Source: Rotaria sp. Silwood1 (lineage: Eukaryota; Rotifera; Eurotatoria; Philodinida; Philodinidae). From it: 64,000 nt of DNA. The notes under the pieces were generated by a model that was not told the origin of the DNA, searched no databases, and saw only the letters and a list, made by a program, of their open reading frames with translations. Made by a program: the position numbers and the translations under genes. The stretch covers positions 1,128,395 through 1,192,394 of the forward strand of contig CAJNOP010000003.1 of NCBI GenBank assembly GCA_905250075.1. Reading direction: 5' to 3'. Below, piece after piece: positions 12,829 to 24,805 of the stretch (position 1 is its first letter; every line of letters starts with the position of its first letter).

Positions 12829-15408
12829 ATGTTTTTATTTGGTTTGATATTCTCAACAAGTCTTCTGTTTACTTTAATAAATGCCGAAAATCACACTGAT
12901 GTCAACAATGTTCAACAATCAGTAATCAGTACGAATAGAAAATCTGAATTATATTGTTCTATTGGATGTTTTTCTTCTTCCTAGATATTGCTGTTGCTGA
13001 ACATGAACCAAATAATAATATTCTTACTAATGATTCTCCTGACCAATCCACGCAAACAACAACTGAAAAAATCTTAATCAGGTAAAGTGAACTCAAACGA
13101 AAAATCTTAATTTACTTTTTCTTATAGAGTTAATCGTCTTAATACAGAAGTTGAAAAGTCGAAAATCAATAAACGTGAACGTCGTCAAGTGTTAGAGTGA
13201 GTTACTTGATTAAATTTGATGATTTTATTTTTTGTTTCAAAGCTTTTGTGTGAGAGAACGATATGTACTCTATTGATTTTTATAGAATTTTACAAACTGC
13301 TGGTGTCGTGATTAGTGTAGCTAAAGCACTGAAAAATACAGAAAGGTATTTTATATTATTTTCTTAAACTTAATACATAGATTAGACTGCTTCACTATAT
13401 ATCACCTCCCTATTTTTTTTTCGTGTAACCTTTACACAATTAATTGTTGTTATTTATAGTGAGAACGACGAATTTGAAAAAATGTAGTATATAAAATAAA
13501 AAATGATTTCATCGAATGTATTTGAAAAAAAAAACAGAACGAAATGTTTGTTTCTTTTTGCTTGTCAACTTTTTGCACATATTTATGCTAATGAATTTTT
13601 CTATTCTGTTGAAGTGTGGCGCCTATCTATGGCTATTATAATCACTAATATGGATCAGCTTGACTTTTGCTTTTGAGAATTTCTATTTCCAATATTCTTA
13701 GTGTTTTTCTCTACTGTAACTGATATTTTTGTATTTTAGTGGTGAAGAAATTTTGGGAATGGCAAAAAAGGTAGAGTATTAAGATTTCATACGGAAAATA
13801 CACTAACGGGTGATTGAAAAGTTTTTGAACAAGATGTGTGTTTGCTTTTAATTGGTGAGATAGTATTTTCCACGAATCAAAAACTGTGAGTCACGACGAC
13901 CAGAATTTGAATATGAACTTAAATATGTTGTGTCTGTTTTTGTTCGAGAGTAATGAAGACCTTTAGACACACTTGAAATTTGTTTTTTTTGATGGTGCAT
14001 CAACATGTTTTTGTTTACTCTATAAGTTCCTTTTTGAACATTTGGAAAATCGTTCGAATTGATCGTTTTGTAGGGTGAATACTTATCTACAAAATGTAAT
14101 GTTGAACCAGGCTGTAGCTTCCATGAAAGTGTGACTACAGGTATTTTGTCAAGAGTTCCTTGCGACAAAAAACGTTGGTCGATTTTTCAAAAATTTAGAT
14201 TCTCCGTCGAAATACAATAAAAACTTCCAATCGTGAATCTTATAGGATAGCTTCTGATTTACAAGCGGATACATGCATCAAAGTCCTAGTCATTAGTTTC
14301 GAATAGCAATAGTAAAAATATAAAATGTGCGGAACAATGTCTCGTAAAAACTACTCTTTTTGGACTTTTCAAATACTCTTTCATTAAAACAAAATTTCTA
14401 AGCTCATATTCGAAAACAGCACCCTAAATCAAAACTTTTTACTCATCAGCAATACTTTATAGTGTATCAAAAGTAAACAAACACTTTATCTAAAAACTCT
14501 ATTTATCTCTTGTAATTATTAAAAGAACTATCTAGAGTTACTCAGGAATGTTCTGAACGAGGGATCTCAATCTTGAAAAATTCTTCTTTTCTTTTGAGCG
14601 AAGTTTTTGAAAGGATATTTAATTTTATAGAAAAATCGTTCGATGAAGTTTCAGACACTATAAATTTTTAAGTTTTGGTTTTATATATAAATCAAACTTT
14701 TATGATAAATACTTTTTTAATGCTAAAAACAAAACTTTTGTGCCAGGATGAAGAGTCTCTCCATAGGATGCACGATTCATATTTGTTTCATTATTTCTAA
14801 GTTTAAAAGTGTACTCAATGAGGAGAACAATACACTTAAGTTTTATATTCTATCTTATATATTAACACAATACTTTATAATTGTTCTGAATGCAATCTTT
14901 TGCTTTAAAGTTCAAGAGCTTTTCTTTTCCTCATAAAAATGAATTAAAGAGTAATTCATTACTAATTGCTGTTTGCTTTTTATTTAGGTGGCCATTGTAG
15001 TGTTAGTTATAGGTTCATTATGCATGCTTTGTTGTCTTGTTACAACAATAATTATTTGTGTTAAATGCTGTTGTGGTGGTAATAATCGAAAACGAAATCT
15101 AGGTGAATTGAAAAAGCTTTCAAGAAATCATAAAGAAATTTATAATTATTTCATTTTATTTTTGAATTGTAGCTCCAACTACTATTCAAGTTCCACAACC
15201 TATATATGTTCATACAGGACCATCTGGTTATCAACCTCAATATTATCAACAACAAGCTCCTCCTCAATCATGGAATACTGTTATGGTTCAATCACCAGAA
15301 AGTCGTCCAATGTTACCTCAACCAAGTGCACCACCACAACGAAATGATGATATTCACATTGAACATGTATCACCACCAGCCTATGAAAAACTTTATACAA
15401 GCAAATAA
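12829..15408 (+). CDS. Type I single-pass membrane protein with PPxY cytoplasmic tail
   Basis: Eight exons join to 243 aa: 12829-12928, 12985-13081, 13128-13196, 13286-13345, 13460-13483, 13740-13770, 14988-15102 and 15173-15408. All junctions are GT-AG and all phases agree. Order of parts: a signal peptide (MFLFGLIFSTSLLFTLINA); a short polar ectodomain with one good N-glycosylation site (NHT) and no cysteines; one transmembrane helix (VAIVVLVIGSLCMLCCLVTT); a juxtamembrane Cys cluster (CVKCCCGG) likely to be palmitoylated; and a Pro/Gln/Tyr-rich tail. The tail contains PPAY, a WW-domain ligand, eight residues from the end. The architecture recalls Shisa/CYYR1/VOPP1-type adaptors, but the missing ectodomain cysteines argue against true Shisa. 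A role in recruiting NEDD4-type ligases or in trafficking is inference only. Exon 5 is a 24-nt microexon, and intron 6 (1.2 kb) holds a transposon-like relic. Confidence 0.8.
13808..14236. mobile_element. Mariner-like non-autonomous relic inside an intron
   Basis: The left end reads GGTGATTGAAAAGTTTTTGA. The reverse complement of the right end (near 14216-14236) gives GATTGGAAGTTTTT, so the two ends form an imperfect terminal inverted repeat of about 17 bp with one indel. The ends resemble Tc1/mariner termini, which is an inference. The interior has an open frame on the minus strand (13848-14168, 106 codons) with no recognised transposase motif. It lies within intron 6 of the PPxY membrane protein gene and accounts for part of that intron's unusual length. 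Confidence 0.4.
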
Positions 15409-18209
15409 TTATTCCATAGTTGTTGTTGTTCTTTGTTATCTGAGATGAGAATTTAAAAATATAGGAGAGGGCTTTGTCAGATGTTCGTTGTTTCACATCG
15501 AAAAAAAAATTTTTTCTTGTCGTTGTCTCGATCTGTAATCCAGCACTATATTTTGTTCCTTCATTATTTTGTATAGTTGTATACCACATACTTATATGAA
15601 AAAGCAATATTTTACATATATAAAATACTTTTCTTCGTTTGTATATATGTTTTTTTCATGATTCTTTTAGTTGGATGAATAAAATTTCGGTACTAGATAT
15701 CTATGGATAGTTAATCTCGATTAACTGGATTCAAATATATAAAAGAAAAGAACCGCATGACCTACCAATCAATAGTGTTCAAGGCAACAACAGTTGACTA
15801 GGACATTTAACAAATCATCTATGACCTGTTTTTTTTTCTTGACATAATACAACATCTGTCTTCAGTAATCTGCCATCATCAACTGTCTTACATTGGATAA
15901 TCCAACAAAAATAGAAATTTTCAGTAAACTATTTCCTGTTTTTTTTTGTAATTAATAAAATTGTTAGTTCCAAAAAATAAATGATTAGTATTATCATTGC
16001 TTGGAATAATAGCACTAAAATAGATAATAATTTTAAAATGACGATATTGTTGTCGTTTAAAAAGAAGAAATCTTCTTTAAATAGATGAATTGATGCAGAA
16101 AATACATGGAGATATGCGTTGATGATTTTATAAAAATTTGTTTTTTTTTTGGAGGATGCGAAACAAATATACTAAAAATGTTTCAGCCGTATTCATGGCA
16201 TAAATAGAATGTAGATTTGATTAAATTTGATTGACGAAAGTTTCCTTTTTCCGGTATTTGTCACTGTAAACTTCGTTGTTTGTTCTTTTAATGAAATAGA
16301 TTATATTCTTATATGTTAATAATAAAAAATAATTTGTTTATTGATAGAAAGAAAAGTATTACAATATTCTGATGAGGTTTTACTTATTTAATCAAGTGCT
16401 TACAAATAATAACAATGCAAACCATTGAACTTGATAATCTAATTCTTTTCCTTTCTAATAATCTATTGGTTCTTATGAGAAAATGATGTAAACGGCATTT
16501 TTCTACGTAGTATGAAAGACTGGTTTCTTTTTTTTCTAATGTGTATTTCCACCCACTTATTTTCTTGTCATATTAGACCTTCAACATTTACGGATCGATG
16601 CAAATATAGAGAAAGACAAAGACAAAGAGAAAGAGAAAGAGAAAGAGAAAGACAGAAACAAGTTGAACGAACTATATCCTACACTTCAACGAACAAGATA
16701 TATATTCAATCGATGTCGATGATGGCATATGAACGAGAGTGAGATATATAGTTTTGTATTAATTTGATTTTTGCTAAGTTGAGCCCTGTCGTTGACAATT
16801 TCCGTTTGCATGATATGCATTTTTTTGCCTTCTCTCATAAAAAAAACTCTACCCATTTTCTCTTTCTGTCTCTCTCTTTCTCTCTGTCTTCCTGTCGTCT
16901 TCTCTTTACTTGATGATTTCTATCTCTCGTTTGCTTTTTCTTGACTCTTCAATGCGCAACGACATATAACCATTAGTCTGCTCTCGTTGACAGACAGATC
17001 ACAAGTGTTTATAGAGCTATTACAACTAACATCAGTCGAACATAAGACTATATATACACATCTATATATATATGCTAATACAATCTTTTGTAGCAACTGG
17101 TAAGACAATAAAGCTTGACAATTTCTACTTCATTTTCTGAGAGCATTTAAAAAACGTTTGTAATAATATTTAATTAGTATCTAATTATATTAAAATGTGT
17201 TGAGTTCAGTGAAATATAGACAATTCCATTCAGTAATCTATTTTTCTCTGGAGAGAGAGAATTTAATTTTTTTTTTAATCATTTTTGTTATTTTTATGTT
17301 CTAGAACTTTTAAACTAACCTAAAAAAACATATATATATTTATATTTATATACGGTTGACTGCTTGGAAATAGATTAAAATAAATCTTACATATAAATAT
17401 AGAATGATGAAGTCATATGTATATGTTTTGACAGGAAACGAAATTTATTCTATATATTATGGAAATAGAGATCGTTTAAATAAGTGTCTTTATATATATG
17501 TTGATGAGTAAGGAAAACGAAGTTTTTTTTTTCTTTTGATCCAGTAGTATTATATTATTTTCTATTCAAATGTGAGTTCAACCGTGCATTAGCCATTTGG
17601 GATTTGCCTAAACTACTTATTCGTTTTATTATATCTATACCATAGAGAATTCTTCATATTTTCCTAGTGGAATAAATCATCATAATTCAGATGCAAAAAA
17701 GGCTATTCATATGATAGAATAACTAGTTTTTGTTAAGTCGTTTTTCTTTTTTTTAAGCAAGACAAAAATAGATAGTTTTCTACACTGCATTTATAATCGA
17801 AAAGTGTTAGTTTATTACTCAGATCTATTATTATACAAATGTTAATTATACTAAAAAAGAAAGATTTCATCCAAAATAAGACAACAAACAACAATTGCAT
17901 ATAAATCTTTTTTTTTATTAATCAAGAACAGTATTCTAAATTCATATGAATCGAATAAAGATTTTTGTTATCAATGTTTTTATATTGATATGTATATCTA
18001 CAGATGAAACGATTGATAAAAATATGTATTTATATATATATATCCATAGATATATGCATATGAGTACGTAATCTTATTAGCGGTGTCCGAAACATCGTCA
18101 TTGAGAGAAGAAAGACATGACATAAAAGGATATTTTTTATACTCAGCTATATTAGTCTTGATAAACGACTGTCGCTTTTCAGATAATTACTATTGTAATC
18201 ACATTTTAC
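15409..18209. other. Intergenic, with GA-repeat tract
   Basis: This holds the 3' flank of the PPxY gene and the upstream region of the GPCR. A (GAAAGA)n-type purine tract lies at about 16609-16660 and CT-rich tracts at 16855-16900. The open frame 16512-16742 is mostly this repeat. A splice-acceptor-like TTTTCAG ends at about 18181, just upstream of the GPCR start, so the GPCR probably has a 5' UTR exon or a trans-splice site there. No other gene is seen. Confidence 0.5.
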
Positions 18210-19999
18210 ATGGGTAGAGTACCAGATTTTTGCCGAAATGTTTCCTTAACAACCAATGACACATCTTATGAATTATTATCTGAATGTTGGAATGAAAAAT
18301 GGATAGCAGATTTTTTACGTAGAAGTTTACCGTTGGTTATTTTACCAGTATCACTTATATGTAATTTTTTATCCTTCATTGCATTACGAAGTCGTCATAT
18401 GCGTGGAACATCAACAACTTTTTTCATGCTTGCTCTTAGTGTCCTTGATCCACTTGTATTATTAACAAAAAACCTCGTATACTTTCCAACCTTTATTGCA
18501 GCTCATGCTATATTATGTAAAATACTTTATTTTCTTATATACGTTCTTGGCTATACGAATGTTTGGATACTTGTTATTATGACAGCTGACAAGTTTTTTG
18601 CTGTTTGGTTTCCTTTAAGAGTTTCTGATTTTTGCACGGTAACTCGTGCAAAACATGTTTGCATATTTCTTCCTGCTATGACAAGTATTATTTCCTTTCA
18701 TCATTTTTGGACTATTGATAGTTTAAAACATCCAAAAGATCATAAGCAACATTTTTGTTATTATGATATAAGTCGTTATGGTTCAATACAACGTATATGG
18801 CGTTATGTAGATTTCGTCATATGGTGTTTTTTACCTTTTATACTTATATTAACATTAAGTGTTTTAATTATATATAAATTACGTCAAAATCGACGAGGTT
18901 CACATAAAAATATTCGAAAAATAATGGATAATAATATAAATAATGAACGAGGTAAGCAGAAAAATAACTTAATAATATTTAATTTTTTTTTTTAAATTGA
19001 TATGAATCATAAAGAAAGTTGATTGTAAAACATGAATTCAAACAAATAATATAGAAGAAAATGATAAAAGTAAGTCTATTAAGAAGAATTTCCAGACGAA
19101 CACTAATACAGTCAAGAGAACTTCATTATAATTGCCAATATCCCTTTAGGCAAATCACACATGATAAATATCATTTATTCTGATGATTAACTTCGAAAGG
19201 AAAGAATATATTTAGCCGGAAGGTATATTTTTCGTGATAATACGCTATTCAATTCTTCGTGGTTGTTTTTCTTTCTCTTTTTTTTTTTTTTTTTTTCTTA
19301 CATAGGAAACAGATTAAAAAAAGAAACACATATTTTGAATGAAATTTTTCTTTTAATTTTTTAGTTGGAAGTGGAAATCGTTTAAGTAGATTACAACAAC
19401 AAAAGAAAAGAACAGATAATCAAGATATTGAAATGCGTAGTAATCAAAAGACGGAAGTTATTCGTTCTCGACATCGACATATAACATTAATGTTACTTGC
19501 TGTTGCCGTTGTTTTTCTTCTTCTTACATTACCAAATAGTATCTATTTTGTACTTGATCTTACATATGGCTTTAATAAACTACCCACGGAAAATGATTAT
19601 TACCAATGGTTACGTTATCGACGTTTAACTATATTAACTGTAATCATGTTTCAATTAAGCGATTTACAACATGCAACAAACTTTTTCTTATATTTATTAA
19701 CTAGTGACAAATTCCGTCGTTCTGTTATAGGAATTTGTGTATCAGCAATACCTATTTTGCCATCATTAGTACCATGTTGTTGTCAAGATAAAGGACGTTC
19801 ATCATCATCATCATTTCCGAGTCATTTTTCAAGTCAAAGACATGATAAAGGACCTATATCATTTCGTTCCAGTGTAACCGATCGATCAAGTGTACAAGCA
19901 AATTCAGGTCGTTTATCTAATCGACAAATGCAACAGCCATTCTATAAATATTCTTCATTAGTATCAAAACCAGTAACAACAATAACCGAATCGATGTAA
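18210..19999 (+). CDS. Class A (rhodopsin-like) G protein-coupled receptor, neuropeptide type
   Basis: Two exons, 18210-18951 and 19365-19999, join in phase 1 to 458 aa across a 413-bp intron. The N-terminus has glycosylation sites (NVS, NDT). Seven hydrophobic segments are visible: TM1 near LPVSLICNFLSF; TM2 LALSVLDPLVLL; TM3 ending DKFFAVWFP; TM4 VCIFLPAMTS; TM5 IWCFLPFILILTL; TM6 LLAVAVVFLLLTLP; and TM7 NFFLYLLTSDKFRRS. Cysteines before TM3 (AILCKIL) and in loop 2 (HFCYY) fit the usual disulphide. The DRY box is replaced by DKF and the NPxxY motif by NFFLY. The intron falls in the third cytoplasmic loop. The tail is Ser-rich and basic. The pattern resembles FMRFamide-like/orphan peptide receptors of invertebrates; the ligand is unknown. 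The gene converges on the next one, with 156 bp between stop codons. Confidence 0.85.
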
Positions 20000-20155
20000 T
20001 ATTCAAAATAGGAAAAACTTCTATGATTTATATCATAATGATTTTGTTTTTCTTTTTTTTCTAATGACAATGGAAAATTTTAGTAAAAAAAAAGGAATAA
20101 ATCAAAAAAAAAAGAAAAAATTATTTTTAAAATAAAAATAAAAACACATCCAATG

Positions 20156-20445
20156 TTATACTTGTACATGATTCCATGATGAAGTCCGGAGAATATCTCG
20201 TAACATATGAAAATTTTCATTTTCACTGTTAGACACTTTAGCTGATAAACGTTTATTATTATGAAATGATGTTGACATTGTCATATAATCTTCATCTTCT
20301 ATAGTTGAATAAGTATTCATACTGATTGGACTATTGACTTGTCGTCGAACTGATTGATTTTTTACATGAGCTGTACTTATACGTGAATTAAATGGTACTT
20401 TACGTGCCATTGATGACATTCCCAATGGTGTTACATCATGTACGC

Positions 20446-20488
<43 letters not shown>

Positions 20489-21864
20489 GCTATTATTGTC
20501 AGTTTTATTTTGTCGTTGTTGCATTGTTAAATTTGTTAAATACATAACATAGAATGGACACGAAACCGATTTAGACTCATTTTGACGACGATCATATTTA
20601 GCTGACCGTACGTTCATTGGTGGGACTATTGGTGCATCAGGTAGAAAGATACTTTCACTGCCAACATTTGATTGCTGTGGAACCTGATAAGCATGAGTTG
20701 TTCGATAATCTATTGTATCTTTTTGGTTATCATCTGTTTCATGCAGTACAGGTGGCCGTGGTGATGTTGGAGCAATACCCGAAATAATTTGTGAAGTTTG
20801 ATTAGATGTATCATTTATAACGGGCAGTGTTGAAGCTATATTTGCCGAAACGTTGGTTATAGCTGATGAAAAGCGTTGATGAATACGATCAGCTGTATAA
20901 GTAGTTGATGCAGAAGACAGACGACATGATGTTGAATAGGAAAAATCACTTTGTGGAGTACAATCCAAATCCTAAAAGAATTAAAATTAATTGTGCTATT
21001 ATTTAAAAAAAAGACAAGAATAGAAATTGTTATCATTGAATTGGTCTTAATCAATTAAGAAGGTCAAATAAACAATAGATTTTGACCTCAAATTGTCAAA
21101 CAAATTTCAGGAGGAAGTAACTAATTAATGAAAAGTAAATATTTGACAAAATTTGCAATGTACTTTTTTTTAAGAGTTCAATATCGTGTAGATAAAAAAA
21201 TTGATTCTGTTTAGTATGATGAAGATTTTTATAAAATACAAAACATTTATCTTACTCGATTATTTTGAAAACGAAGGCTTGCAGTTGATTCTCCATGTTT
21301 TCTTAATTTACTACTAATATGATCGATTTCAGATTTTAATTTAGCTGAAGCATGTGATTGAACAAATGCTGATTTTGGTGGTGAATCTTTATTTTCATAT
21401 TGAATATTATTTCGTTGTGCTGTAGCTGTTGTTAAACGAAATTTTTGATGACGTACTGTTGATGGTCGAAAACCATTTCTTATACCACTTAATGTTAAAC
21501 GTGAATCATTTGAAGAATCAACAGTATTTGCATTATTTCCATCTAGTGGATAATATTGTTGAATTTCATTTGCGGATAGACGATATTGTTGTAATTGATG
21601 ATGATTTTGTTCTGCTGATGCTAATAATACACTTGTGGAAGCATTATTACGGAATTGTGGTGATAATGCAGGAACAGTGATTAAATGATTTCTCGTAGAT
21701 TTAACTTCATGAATAGTATCAGCAGCAAAAAGTCCTAGATGAAATATAGTTGAAATTATATTCTGTTTAAAGAAAATAAAAACAAACGAATTGAGAAAAC
21801 CTGTTTTATTTTTCGGTAAACCGAGAAATCTTGTGTCTGATTTATTCGTTGTAGTGGTCGTCAT
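20156..21864 (-). CDS. Unknown low-complexity protein with poly-Asn run
   Basis: Three exons, 21801-21864, 21256-21734 and 20156-20971, join in phase to 452 aa (64 + 479 + 816 nt). The open frame runs through the first 66-bp intron, but a GTTTTC donor after AAACAG and a CATCTAG acceptor remove a hydrophobic, Phe-rich stretch that would otherwise be odd in this polar protein. No domain is recognised. The protein is Ser/Thr/Asn/Gln-rich and probably disordered. It has one predicted coiled stretch (KSEIDHISSKLRKHGES) and a run of about 14 Asn coded by an (ATT)n repeat at 20447-20495. There is no signal peptide or membrane segment. Function unknown. Confidence 0.65.
20447..20495. repeat. (ATT)n trinucleotide repeat, coding for poly-Asn
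   Basis: An almost pure run of ATT triplets, read as AAT (Asn) on the minus strand within the unknown low-complexity protein. It is likely to vary in length between alleles. Confidence 0.9.
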
Positions 21865-24805
21865 CTCAATCGATGAAAGAAAAATGTATTAATTGTGTCA
21901 CATAGAATACAAAATCGAAAAAAGGACAAACATGCTCGATGTCTTTAAATTTATGATGAAGAGTGAGAGTGTGTAACAAAAAGAGAAAAGAAAACTTTCA
22001 TTGTTACATATTTTGAAAAAAAACTATAGACACTGAAGAAGTGCTCAAACAAATACTTTTACGTCTTTTTCATCGTCGACAAGTAAGAAAGAAATGGGAA
22101 AGAAAAAAAAACAGGTGTATGCGTGTGCTGATGGATGAAATATATCAAGTGATTGATTCACAATTGAGTGTATGAAAAAAAATTTTCATTGTAACATAAT
22201 CAAAAAGATTTCTAATTATATTCTTATGTTTTTCCATTACTGCGCAATGAATCCTGTTTTTTTTTTATTAAAAAAAAATAAGATAAGTGATTGTTGTCGT
22301 CGACAGTTCTTTCGTTGATACTTTAAGAAAAAAAAATGAGATTCTATTCCAATGTAAATTATGAAACGAACTGAAGTCTAATAAATTCAAAGAAATTATT
22401 TATTCAGCAATACGAATACTGTTTTTTTTCTATTAAAAAAAAATAGGTCGGTATGTTTTTCATCAAAATTAGTTAATTGGAATTGCGACTGTTTTTATTT
22501 TGATGAGCACAACTATCGTCGAAATTTAGATCGTCAAAGCAAAACTTACAAACATAGATGATCGACAGAACCTCAGCAGTTTTCATTCTGGTGAATTTTA
22601 TATCGATGATTTCTATTTATGTAATGTTAGTTTTGGTGATGAGGTACAAAAATGAACAAAACCTTATTAACCCATTAACTACCGACAAAAGATGCGTGTA
22701 CTTAAAATAGAATAATTATACAACACGCCTATCTTCGCGTCTTAGTGTATGAATCTAAGATGAGTTGTAACAAAATGATGATAAAACTCCTGATACATAT
22801 TTTCGTCGTCGATTATTAAAGAGTTAATTATACGGAATAAAAAATTAGGCTTTTTAAATGAGACACAGTTCTGAAATACAACTGATACCATTATTGAATT
22901 TTATACTGAAGTGAAAACGAGATTGAACAGTATAACTAGTTATGCATTGAATAATCATGAATTAGAGAAAATTACTGACAGTTCGAAAATATGAGACATA
23001 ATATCGAAGACTTCTATGGATACACAACAACGAAAAATAAATAGTTTTCAGAAAACTTTTTGTCAACGAAACTTTGCAGAGCGCTCACTGACGATCATTT
23101 TAATAAAAACAATGACAATGCTACAATCTAAATACAGAAAAAAAAATCATAACTTCAGCACGCCAAACTGTATCAAGTTTTTCAATGCTTTTACAGTAGC
23201 ACTGGCATTTTTTTATTTATTAACATGATCAGGAAATGAGGAGTCTACAAAGCCTGATTAGTGGAAAGTTCCTATGACCTACGTGTTATTTGCTGTTGGC
23301 TACCCATGGAAGGTCTCAATCAGATGCCTTACATTTAGTGTAATCCACCAACTTATATAAAAAAAGGCTCAAAATGAAATTAAAATCGATTATTTTTGGC
23401 TTGAGGTTCTATTATAATGACACTATTTTAATCTGATTTTAATAAGATTTTCTAGCCGTAAAGACAGATTTCGTTTGTCTTCAATCTATTTTAATCGATT
23501 ATTTAAGTTAAATCAATTACAACTGATAAGTTCAAATCTGTTTTAATTGTTTAAAGTTCGTTAACCGGATTAAAATAAGTTAAAAAAGATGAAAATTAAA
23601 TGAAACCTATTTCTAAGGGTGAAAAATAAAATTTCAAATAATACATTATAATAGATTATTAATCTAATTTTCAGCCATTTTTTACATAGAAACTCATTAT
23701 CATTCTATGAGAAGTTAATTATATTGCTAAACTTTGCATTCTTTTGAATATAAATTTCAATATTGGTATCATTTGTATTTGAAGTCGTATTTCGCTGGAA
23801 AAATATTATATTCTACCTAACATGTACATTATTACTAAAAATATTCTATATTCTTATTACGTATGATTATAAACACGTTGTGTGATAAATGCTAGAAAAA
23901 CACGATTTTTTTAGTTCAAATATTATAAAATTATTCAAAATAAAACTTATTCTTTTAATCTTTTTGCTATAACTTCCTAGCTTACCAATAAAAATTATAT
24001 GATTAACACATAGTTTATTTAAAACAGTTCGATCACAATCATTAATATTAACTTTAAATAATTCTATGAGAACCATTGTTTTTAAATCAACACCTTTTAA
24101 GCTAAAAGTATACGAATAGTTGTATACGTTCATCAAATCTTAAACTAGACATTCTTTTAAGTTAGAGATCTATTTAGCGTCTAACCAGAGTACACTAAGT
24201 TTAATGAGATATGATAATTTGAGAGAAACGAACCATTGATGAAAATAGTGTAAAAAGTCGAAAATTTTACATGTGGTTGAAATTTTTCAAAATGAACTAT
24301 TTAGATTGTCTACTATTACATGTTTTACTATTTCGTTTATACTTATGAGAATTCACTAGTCCATTTTCGATAACATAAAAACTGACTATATTGAAAATAA
24401 AGAAAAAATATTACGAAAAACAGATTCGATTTTTATATTTAAATATCAACGAAATGATCGAATAAAATATTTATCATATTGATATCTCTACCTATCATTA
24501 AAATTAGTTTTCTATTTCGTTTATAATTTTTCATTTTTACATTTTTTAGTATTAATCTTTAGTAGACATTTCACATTTTTATGTACATCGAATTAAGTCT
24601 ACTGACTCTTTTCAATTCGTTTTTTTTTCTATTGCTTACACAAGGTGAGTACAAATACCTTTTTTGTTAGTCTTTAATTTTACTAAGTAAAACTAAAAAA
24701 AAATATTTCAAACATAACTTTTCTGGTTTGAATGATTTCAAATTTTTGTTTTTTTTGTTGACTTTAAATCATAAGCGGGAATTATTTTATTTGACAAATA
24801 AATCA
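21865..24805. other. Intergenic, containing a MITE and degenerate repeats
   Basis: This separates the divergent genes at 20156-21864 (-) and 24806 (+). It holds a 161-bp TTAA-flanked inverted-repeat element (22667-22827) and a cluster of degenerate TTTTAATC-type words (23375-23590). Open frames 23016-23228 and 23867-24136 show no domains. A possible leader exon (ATG 24581 to a GTGAGT donor near 24645) codes a hydrophobic stretch but cannot be joined in frame to the next exon. Confidence 0.5.
22667..22827. mobile_element. piggyBac-like MITE with TTAA ends
   Basis: The element starts TTAACCCATTAACTACCGAC. The reverse complement of its right end starts TTAACTCTTTAATAATCGAC, 15 of 20 positions identical. 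Both ends coincide with TTAA, the target site duplicated by piggyBac-type transposases. It is 161 bp long and has no coding capacity. Family assignment rests only on TTAA and the terminal repeats. Confidence 0.5.

Noticed and set aside
24581..24644. Signal-peptide-like exon (MYIELSLLTLFNSFFFLLL) ending at GTGAGT
   Set aside because: Its phase cannot be joined without a stop to the exon beginning at 24912 or to the AAG acceptor near 24775; likely non-coding or chance.
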